Below are positions 56,801 through 64,000 of a DNA stretch of 64,000 bases, piece after piece (the first letter of the stretch is position 1; the number at the start of each line of letters is the position of its first letter). Made by a program: the position numbers and the translations under genes. The notes under the pieces were generated by a model. That model saw nothing but the letters and a program-made list of their open reading frames with translations, had not been told where the DNA came from and made no database searches. The stretch comes from Vesta saturnalis (taxonomy: Eukaryota; Arthropoda; Insecta; Coleoptera; Lampyridae). Location of the stretch: the NCBI GenBank assembly GCA_036346205.1, contig JARFJB010000650.1, positions 1,839,001 to 1,903,000 of the forward strand, written 5' to 3'.

Positions 56801-57246
56801 ATCAGAATTTGTAAAATGACAGAAAAGTTTATTAAAAATGCAGAAGGCTGCAGAAAAAAAGTCTTAAAAGAAGATATCTCTTTGAAGGTGTTGAAACATT
56901 TCATTGGGGAAAAAATTTTCGAAAACATGGCTGCCCATGATATCTCCCCAATAGAGAATCATAAGGTTCTTTTAATTAAGAGTATTTCTAATTGTTATGT
57001 CGTTACCAGAATTCACCATATTTGTAAAAATTCTGTTACTGTTAAAAGAATCAGAAATATGTATACAAAACTAATTTTATTCAAAGGACAATAAATATGA
57101 TTGTAATTAAATGTGTGTCTTTCTCAGAAGTGAAAATCAATAAATTTTATAACCTACGCCACTGCTCAAAGTCGGCCATATTGACACTTCGTTCTGGTTC
57201 CACTTATTTCAGCCAATGCTCCTTCCTTTCTGTTTTATATTCTAAG
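53889..57246 (+). mobile_element. P-element-like transposon, 31-bp TIRs and 8-bp duplications
   Basis: 3358 bp bounded by perfect 31-bp terminal inverted repeats (53889-53919 and 57216-57246, starting CTTAGAATATAAAACAGAAA). Identical 8-bp duplications GAGTCAAC flank it (53881-53888 and 57247-57254). Both lengths are those of the Drosophila P element. TCGGCCAT occurs near both ends (53956-53963 and 57172-57179). The interior holds a decayed THAP/P-type transposase gene. Confidence 0.93.
54177..57093 (+). pseudogene. P-type transposase with THAP domain (THAP9-like), broken
   Basis: Exon 1 (54177-54247, donor GTAAGT) and exon 2 (from 54512, acceptor CTAG) form a THAP DNA-binding domain: C-G-C, F-H-x-F-P, W-I-A-F, C-S-Y-H and the closing P-N-A-I-P-T-I. 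The first Cys pair is C-x-C, tighter than the usual C-x2-4-C. A coiled-coil region follows (LKRKIHDLERTNSLKSHKIRKL, about 54940-55010). The catalytic part has SPKAYTYVRQKFENCLPHP, SIFDEIAI with an acid near 55400, WKLPIGYF, ITFDGCVAN near 55655, EKLNYLQEREGF, TGFLGLLIGLK and an IAGFVSF/KCEHC tail. Frameshifts occur at least near 55015, 55115, 55512, 55910 and 56370, and an in-frame TGA near 55811. Introns cannot explain all of these. The gene is dead though its ends are intact. Confidence 0.88.
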
Positions 57247-57254
57247 GAGTCAAC

Positions 57255-57577
57255 GTCTAATCGGAATGAATCATCATAATGGAACCACTGGAAAATGGAA
57301 TCTGTTAACTTGTATTTGTAAAAATCTTTGTCAAAGGGGAAAATGAATAATTTGTAGTGCCAACCACAGAATAAACTTATTCTGCGGTGCCAACTGCTCG
57401 CCACAAAAAATAATTTTATAATTGTCAAAACTGGCTATATTTAAAATAAAATTACTAAAATAGTATGAATTATGTATTTAAAATATAAGATTACAAAATA
57501 CATTATCCACATTAAATTAAAATACAAAATAGTATTTTGTTGTAACATAGTTACATAATCGTGTATCCATATGTTGA
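57255..57577 (+). other. Upstream region of ZNF-C
   Basis: Follows the P-like element. From about 57535 it matches the conserved ZNF 5' flank. The earlier part is unrecognised. Confidence 0.45.
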
Positions 57578-57649
57578 TTGTTCCACTTATTTGAACTGAG
57601 CCAATCCAAACTTCATCAATATTTGATTCAGCAATATAAGCACTTCCAG

Positions 57650-58876
57650 ATGTCTTCTGAGATTGATATGAAACTTGTTAAACTTGAACCTAACGAGGAA
57701 GGACAAATACATTTGCTCTTAACTAATCGACATTTTATTCTAAATAATATAATAAAAGAAGAAAATGTAGGTGCAAGTGAAGTAAGCAACATAAGGGAAA
57801 ATAGTGTTGAACACGCTACAAATATAGTACCTGCCTATAATCAAGCCGAGTGTTCAGTAAACACAAAAGTGAAATACAATTTAACAAATTACATGTCAAT
57901 ACGCACATGTGATTATGTGACAAAATCAAAAAAGTTATTAAAACGGCATAGTTTTATACACAATGTTAATTATAAATGTGACCAATGTGATTATACGACA
58001 AAATGGAAATCTAATTTTATAAGGCACAGTTTAAAACACAATGATAGTGTTGATTATAAATGTGAACAATGTCATTTCGAAACAAAATGTAAAAATTATT
58101 TAATAAAGCATAGTTTAAAACACATTAACTATAAATGTGAACAATGTGATTTTATGACCAAATGGAAAGCTACTTTAAAACGCCACAGTAGAAAACACAA
58201 TGATAGTGTTAATTATAAATGTGAACAATGTGATTTTATGACCAAATGGAAAGCTACTTTGAAACGCCACAGTAGAAAACACAATGATAGTGTTAATTAT
58301 AAATGTGAACAATGTGATTTTAGGACAAAATGGAAAGCTAATTTGATACACCACAGTAGAAAGCACAGTGATAGTGTTAATTATAAATGTGAACAATGTG
58401 ATTATACGACAAAATGGAAAGATTATTTAATACAGCATAGCTTAAAACATAATGATAGTGTTAATTATAAATGTGAACAATGCCCTTTTACGACAAAATG
58501 GAAAAAGTATTTAATAAAGCATAATTTAAAACACAGTGATTGTACTAACTATAAATGTAAACAATGTGACTTCACGACAAAGTGGAAAACTAGTTTGACA
58601 CAGCATAGTTTAATACACTCCGATAGTGTGGATTATAAATGTGAACAGTGTGTGTATTCTACAAATGTGAAACAGTATTTAGTAAAGCACTCTTCAAGAG
58701 CTAAATACAGTTGTGAGCAATGTGATTTTACAACAAAACTGAAAAAGAATTTAACACAACATAGTTTAACACACAATGCTAGTATTAAATATAATTGTGA
58801 AAAATGTGAGTATTCAACAAATATGAAAAAGTATTTAAAGGCCCACATAGTAAAGCACTATTCCAGAGGAAAATAA
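57650..58876 (+). CDS. ZNF-C: C2H2 zinc-finger protein, 10 intact fingers
   Basis: Single-exon protein of 408 aa from ATG 57650 (MSSEIDMK), chosen because both paralogues start there; an in-frame ATG at 57578 would add 24 residues. The N-terminus lacks about 18 residues found in ZNF-A and ZNF-B, including one I-K-E-E motif, leaving V-K-L-E and one I-K-E-E. Finger 1 has lost one Cys through a 9-bp deletion. Finger 10 lacks its second His because about four codons are missing. One linker is short (HINYK). Ten of twelve fingers are intact. Fingers 4 and 5 have the same protein sequence and differ at one silent base, so they arose by a very recent 84-bp duplication. Function is presumably DNA binding in the nucleus; targets unknown. 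Confidence 0.85.
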   Translation: MSSEIDMKLVKLEPNEEGQIHLLLTNRHFILNNIIKEENVGASEVSNIRENSVEHATNIVPAYNQAECSVNTKVKYNLTNYMSIRTCDYVTKSKKLLKRHSFIHNVNYKCDQCDYTTKWKSNFIRHSLKHNDSVDYKCEQCHFETKCKNYLIKHSLKHINYKCEQCDFMTKWKATLKRHSRKHNDSVNYKCEQCDFMTKWKATLKRHSRKHNDSVNYKCEQCDFRTKWKANLIHHSRKHSDSVNYKCEQCDYTTKWKDYLIQHSLKHNDSVNYKCEQCPFTTKWKKYLIKHNLKHSDCTNYKCKQCDFTTKWKTSLTQHSLIHSDSVDYKCEQCVYSTNVKQYLVKHSSRAKYSCEQCDFTTKLKKNLTQHSLTHNASIKYNCEKCEYSTNMKKYLKAHIVKHYSRGK

Positions 58877-59030
58877 ATAGTGAATGGAAATGGAAATCTA
58901 ATTTAATTCATTATAGTTCAAAACACAATCATGGTGTTAATTATAAATGTGAACAATGTTATTTTACGACAATATACTTTTTGTTTGACCCGTAAAATAT
59001 GTTTACAATATTAAATATAATTAATATAGA
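58877..59030 (+). pseudogene. Decayed finger and 3' tail after ZNF-C
   Basis: GGAAATGGAAATCTAATTTAATTC, CAAAACACAATCATGGTGTTAAT and GAACAATGTTATTTTACGACA are remnants of the finger that also follows ZNF-A and ZNF-B. The trailer GTAAAATATGTTTACAATATT is shared by all three. 59031-59560 holds no recognised gene. Confidence 0.6.
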
Positions 59031-59565
59031 AACAAATACAAAGAGTCACAACCCTGTATGTGAACTGGTCGACCTAAATAAAATAACAACTTAAAACTAA
59101 ATTAACAGATTGAATAATAGTTTAGTTATTTTCGTAACTAGTGCGCTGTTTACACATTTCTTGGTGGTGAGGCCGCTCATTTTTACCCGAGGCGTACCCG
59201 AGGGCTAAAATATAAAGCCGAGCATCAAAAATGTGACAGCGCACATGTTGCGAATAAAATGTTCTGTAGTCGTTTACATAAAATTAGCAAAAATTAAATT
59301 TTGAAATATTTGATGATAAATGTCAAATGAAATACGTGAACAACATATTAAACATTAAGGGAGAGAAGAGCGCACTCGTGCTACAAATTGCACCTCTGGA
59401 AAAATAGCATTTTCTCCCGATATGTATATACCATTTTTTCACGACCCAATGTGTTAAAACCAAAACAAGGTGTTTTTCAAAGCCAAGTTAATTAACATTT
59501 TCTGTATTAAAAATTATTAGTAGTCTTTGGTAAATTCCTTGACAACCATCAAAATTTATTTCAAC

Positions 59566-59785
59566 AAATTGGTTATTGCAAGTTTTGTTATAAAACTTGA
59601 AGAGCCACAAGAACCACAAGAGATAACAGAAGCAGCAAATGCTGTGGTAGTGAAATTACTACCTGGAGAATCGAAGAATTTGTACGAAGCAGCATATCGA
59701 AGTTTTAAAAAGTGGTGTTTGGAAAAAATGTACAAAACCTTACAGAGAATGTGATTCTCATGTACTTTAGTGAGAAAGCTAAAGC
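59566..59785 (+). pseudogene. Tyrosine-recombinase N-terminal fragment (Crypton-like)
   Basis: The frame contains VVKLLPGESKNLYEAAYRSFKKWCLEKM and, after a one-base shift near 59740, ENVILMYFSEKAK. The pattern L-L-P-x-x-S-x-x-x-Y-x-x-A-Y-x-x-F-x-x-W-C followed by N-V-x-L-x-Y-F-S-E matches the core-binding domain of insect phage-integrase-like (Crypton-type) proteins. The catalytic R-H-R-Y domain is absent: the sequence is cut at about 59785 by a tRNA-headed repeat. Assignment is by motif only. Confidence 0.45.
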
Positions 59786-59955
59786 GGTGTTGGTCTTGTG
59801 GTACACACGGTTGAGGTAGGTTCGATTCCCGGCTCGTGCATTTTCTTTTCTGTTAGGTTACAGTAGTTTTGTTTATTTAATCTACTTTTGTTAGGTTATA
59901 GTAGTTTTGTATATCAAATTTAATTCTGTTAGGTTATAGTAGTACAGTAGTTTTT
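59783..59955 (+). repeat. tRNA-headed SINE-like repeat, copy 2
   Basis: GCGGTGTTGGTCTTGTGG, a deletion across the anticodon region, CGGTTGAGGTAGGTTCGATTCC, then the body TTCTGTTAGGTTACAGTAGTTTTG, repeated three times in diverged form. Same head and body as in the element at 9733-10042. Confidence 0.6.
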
Positions 59956-60105
59956 TTACAGTGCTACGCACGCGCGAAACTTGGAAACGCATGATTGGTC
60001 CGCATTTGTCTAGATATATCCGCTAGTTGTGTGTTGGGTTTTGCGTGTGTGTGTGTGTGTGTAATAAAATGCAGAATCTGCAGCTGCGATTCTGCATTTA
60101 TCTAA

Positions 60106-60459
60106 TTCGTGTATGCTGAATCCAAATCTGCAAAATTTTTCTCCGAAATGACGAATTTTTTAGAATTTTGAAGAAAAAGTTCTGCACCATACAAGGGGCG
60201 TGGTATCACAGTTGTGTGGGTGCGTAACAGTGATATCTTTCGCTGATCTATTCTTTTCTGTAGTTTTATTATTTTTTTTAAACATTTATTATGTCAATTA
60301 ATTTGGACATGATTTTCAATTGGCTTAATCGGGACGATTAGGTTAGGTTAGGTTAGGTCTCTAATACACTAATCCCCTTATTTTCTATAATTCAAAAAAA
60401 ATTCTTCCCGTCATTTCCGGAGAAAAATTCTTGCAGATTTGGATTCAGCATACACGAAA
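60106..60459. mobile_element. Inverted-repeat element containing TTAGG units
   Basis: Arms 60106-60175 and 60392-60459 match in reverse (TTCGTGTATGCTGAATCC, AAATCTGCAA, ATTTTTCTCCG, AATGACG). Four TTAGG-type units (60339-60358) lie between. No clear target duplication. A palindromic GCAGAATC...GATTCTGC lies just outside (60071-60095). Confidence 0.6.
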
Positions 60460-60529
60460 TAGCATATGAATTAGCATAGGAAAAAAATGGCGTCGAAATC
60501 TGTGTTGCGCCGTGATACTGCAATTTTTC

Positions 60530-60800
60530 CTAAGTGCGTACGCGCGCGCGCGTGTGTGTGTACTTGTCTGTGTATACAAAGTGTATCCGTGTGTGCGTGC
60601 GTGTGTGTACGTGTCTGTGTGTGAGGTGTGTGTGTATGTGGTGTGCGCATGCGTGCGTGTGTACGTATGTCTGTACATGTGTGTGTACGTGGGTGCGGGC
60701 GTGCGTGTGTGAGTGTATGTGTGTGTGTGTGTGTGTCGTGTGTTGTGGGCGTGTTAGTGGGTGCGTGCGCGAGCGTGTTTGCGTGTGTGCTACTTAAGAA
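60530..60800. repeat. GT/GC-rich microsatellite
   Basis: Imperfect (GT)n with GCGC and GTAC interruptions. Long frames in both strands through it are low-complexity and are not genes. Confidence 0.9.
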
Positions 60801-60859
60801 TGTGGCACTGTTTACACAATTTACTAAGAATGACTTCATGCTTATTCTTAACTTGACAT

Positions 60860-61330
60860 AAAATATCTGGTGTGGAACAACACACATCCTTCTAACCTAC
60901 AAAGTGGAAATTAAAAAAAATGAAATATTAATAATTTTTTTGGGATAATTATGCAACCCCTTTTTTAATACGTTCATAACGAAAATAGGCAACATTGTAA
61001 AAACCAAACCAATAATCTGTCAAATGGGTGTTTAAAGCTTAGTGTGACATAGAGGTTAATGAACATATAGATGCTAAGTTAAAAAACAATTCCAAAGCCA
61101 CCAGATTCTACAAAAAAAATATATAATACGGATTATGCATTTTCTGTCCTATTTTTAGACTTATTTGACCTTGAATTAACTTTATAAAGGAAGGTTATGC
61201 CAAATTAAATTATCTTTAAAATATATTCACACATTTTCTATAAAGTTGATCGTTATTCAGATATTGAAAAGTCTGCCTTGGAATTCTTTTGCCGCCACAC
61301 TACGTGTCGAATAGAAAATTGCATAGCACA
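60860..61330 (+). repeat. Low-copy repeat, copy 2
   Basis: Second copy of 47880-48400; similarity fades near 61330 (GAATTCTTTTGCCG versus GGAACTTTTTGCCGG). No gene seen. Confidence 0.65.
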
Positions 61331-63239
61331 TATGGCAGTAGATCAGAAGTAACAGATAAGAAAGGGCAGGTAGCTTAGTGAAAAGGCGTGGCCGGGTTAC
61401 TAATTTTATTAATAAGATAGCCGTAATACCTAAACGCAATAAGGGTCAATTACTAATGACAAACAATATGTCACAAAGACGCCACCGTTAAATAAATTTT
61501 CGGCATAAACCTCCACTTAAAATTATTTGGTCAATTTAGCAAAAGAAATAACTGATCAACTCGGTAATTAATTATTCAATTTAAAATGAGTATACGTCAC
61601 AACAAAAATAAAACGCGATCGAATGTTTGTAAATGTCAATCTAGGGGTCGTAATACCCAAATGCGGTACAAAACCGCTAGTTTCAATAAACAAAAAAACT
61701 TGCTTACCTTTTGTCACATATCCAGGTGAATCAGTGAGTTGAAGGCCGGTACATTTCCTATAAAACTTCAAAATATTTGCACATACTCGCAATAAAATGA
61801 CGTGCTAATAAACCAGCTGATCTTCAACGATTTTATTTACTTTATATTACATTACGTTGTAGCCCAAACTGTTCTCTTGAAATAAAATTATATCAAAAAA
61901 GCACAAAATTTTCAAATACTCTAATAGAGAAATTGTCATCAATCGTTACGTTAAAGCTTTTATTAAAATAGTAAGAAGATATTGAACGGTGTCGCTGTAA
62001 AGATGCATGAATCAACAATTTCGGCAAAACAAATCAATTGGTAACTTAAATGTAATCCAAGTATCTTATTTTTTTAATTTCGCACCTCGTAAATAACTAG
62101 CGTGGTGAGAAAGTAATGAGATCACATCTGATCTTACAGAAATAATGACATAATATGCTCAAATTTCTTATATTACAATAAAAATAAGAATTAAAATAAA
62201 CAATCAGCGTATTGTCCAAAACACATTAAATATTGCTTTTTGCGTAAACTTTCTTATGTAAAATTGACTTGGAATGACTCTTTCAAGGTTCAAATTCCCA
62301 AGATTATCTACCTTAACTACATTATATTTTAATTAACACCAAGGGGAACAATAATAACATCGAAACCAAATTGAGAAAAATAAATTTTCTATACTTCCAC
62401 CAACATTAATTCACATAAGTGAACCGGTAAACTTGAAACAAAATTAATGTAGAACTATATGACCAGGCTGAATCTTTCGTTACCAACGACAGCACAAACC
62501 ATTTATTCGCAAACATATTGCGTTACTTAAAACTCTTTTCATCCATCATGAAACAAAATTCCTTTCGAAACTGCGATACTGATTTTAAAATAACAACAAG
62601 CTTTCTGCAGTAATTTTAACTATAAAGTAACCATTTTCAATAACGTAATTTTAACTCAACTAAACTATAATTAACGATAGGTACTTAAAGATAGGATTAA
62701 TTATTACTTACAACAAATATAAAACTCTCCTATAAAATTCATTTAACTAATATACAATCGTCAACACGTGAAACCTAATCGTGATTTAAAGACTTCATTC
62801 CATTAAAAAACCGAAAAATCTATACCCCGTTGACAAAAACGGGTCTCCAATTTATAAAAATTCCTCAAAGTAATAATTTGTAACTGAATTAGTACTTCTC
62901 AAAATTTATATTTGAATGCATCTAAATTTCAAGATTTTGAAACGACAAAACAGATTTTTCTCCTGCAATTCCTACATATAATATTTTAAATATCTTAAAA
63001 TTCGAAAAAAAATCTACGAAAAATTCTAATCACACGTGACACTCCCCTCACTTATGTTTCTTCTAAAAACATCCAAACTAAGCACTACGTTAAGAGAACA
63101 AACTAAACCTACAGGTAATACCACACGTAAAACAAACTAGCCGAAGAACAAACCTAACCTATGTAAACCAACCCTAAGACTAAGTGTGTGAAAGTGAAAA
63201 AGGACACACCGCCCGTCGCGAGATTAGAGCTTTGTGATA
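61331..63239. other. Long AT-rich stretch without genes
   Basis: No frame with recognisable motifs. Minus frames at 61257-61439 and 61568-61792 are not protein-like enough to call. No RNA gene recognised. Confidence 0.45.
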
Positions 63240-63680
63240 CTCTAAAATCGTAGATCCAAACACACTTTCTCCAAGTCACCACATGCTTTGATTAATCGCC
63301 TACAAGCTGACTTCTCCGTCCCTACACAGAGATATGTTTAAGATCTAAGTGTAGATATGCTTTGAAACATCTACCTGGTTGATAAACATATGATAAAAAC
63401 CAAGAACAGCGCCTAAAACCCTCCTCAGTCACTGAATTTTTCCCATAATGTAATCAGCTCCAGAAGTAATGAAATGAAGCTTAAATACAAAATTTTAAGT
63501 ACGTACGTATTATGGTTCTGAAGTTATCGTGTATCATGGCCGAACTTGACGAAGCTTGGTCAAACGTAAAACGAGTTAAAAAGTCGATTAGCGATAGTGA
63601 AAAAAAGTCGATTGCATAACCTTCTATACTTACATATGTATGTGTAGGTTGGAAGGTAAAAAAGGTTTGATTTTGAATAG
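63240..63680 (-). repeat. Dispersed GT-type repeat, copy 3
   Basis: Reverse-orientation copy with the words of copies 1 and 2 (TTTACGTTTGACCAAGCTTCG, AAGCTTCATTTCATTACTTC, GGAGCTGATTACATTATGGG, TTTCAAAGCATATCTACA), starting at CCTACACATACATATG (about 63640). The GT tract is lost. 63681-64000 holds nothing recognised. Confidence 0.65.
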
Positions 63681-64000
63681 CCATATTTTTGAAAGCCGAA
63701 ATAACTTATTTTCTTGTTACCGACGTAACAGTGTCATATATCCAAAAATTGGCCATGTTATTTTCGATATAACAAAAAATAGTAACAAATGGCAAAGTGG
63801 GAGAAAAAATTGCAGGCCACCCTAAAAATCCTTACCAATAATTTTCCTATCCTAGTAAATAAATTTGTATCAATACTTATTTCCTGTTCACTTCCGCAAT
63901 TGAATGTAGTATTGTTTAAAAATCAGTTGCCCACTTCATTCCTACTCCTCGCTTAGTCCTCTATAAGTAACCGATCTCCCGTTCACCAATATGGTTTATT

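Noticed and set aside
60339..60358. TTAGG repeats as a telomere
   Set aside because: Only about four units, inside an inverted-repeat element; interstitial, not a chromosome end.
60445..60887. Overlapping long frames of 60-138 codons on both strands
   Set aside because: Low-complexity products of the GT/GC-rich tract; no conserved domain.
63208..63222. ACACCGCCCGTCGC, the universal small-subunit rRNA 3' motif
   Set aside because: Only about 16 bases match; the sequence on either side is unlike rRNA and belongs to a stretch near the dispersed GT-type repeat. Chance or repeat-derived word.

Overview
The window reads as AT-rich arthropod DNA, most likely insect. The evidence is spliceosomal introns, A/T-rich codons, TTAGG-type repeat units, long (TA)n arrays and a dense, nested mix of eukaryotic transposons. 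I see no bacterial operon, CRISPR array or rRNA gene. The species cannot be named from this sequence alone.

The only plausibly working host genes are three paralogous single-exon C2H2 zinc-finger genes, all on the + strand: ZNF-A (17383-18663), ZNF-B (31187-32998) and ZNF-C (57650-58876). They share an N-terminus with three SUMO-type motifs, 28-residue fingers joined by an unusual NDSVNYK-type linker instead of TGEKPY, and conserved 5' and 3' flanks. Fingers differ mainly at the DNA-contact positions. Decayed finger arrays lie at 30640-30770, at 36670-37060 and just after each gene, so the family has expanded and decayed locally.

Nearly everything else is mobile DNA. From left to right: a split gypsy-like LTR retrotransposon whose two LTRs (1375-2448 and 8533-9625) face opposite ways; a 981-bp Tc1/IS630-like remnant with TA duplications (2749-3729); a transposase with a long D-to-E spacer (10408-11714); a 1640-bp solo LTR with ATTG duplications (11885-13524) inside copy 1 of a large repeat family (other copies at 28575-30630 and 43893-46255); a Myb/SANT pseudogene; piggyBac-1 in the 3' flank of ZNF-A; half a pogo transposase; a Polinton/Maverick-like remnant (23004 to about 28330) with long inverted repeats built of subrepeats and a family-B DNA polymerase fragment; a LINE broken by a hairpin element with 9-bp duplications; a two-gene PIF/Harbinger element (34343-36666, TAA duplications); piggyBac-2 pieces in opposite orientations; a hAT (GTF2IRD2/ZBED-like) pseudogene; a solo LTR; and a P-element-like transposon (53889-57246) with perfect 31-bp terminal inverted repeats and perfect 8-bp duplications but a decayed THAP/P-type transposase.

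The ZNF duplicates and transposons are interleaved, so paralogues serve as natural empty sites for several insertions. Almost every transposase has stops or frameshifts. Some shifts fall in homopolymer runs and could be sequence errors. Others, such as lost catalytic motifs and missing codons, look like real decay.
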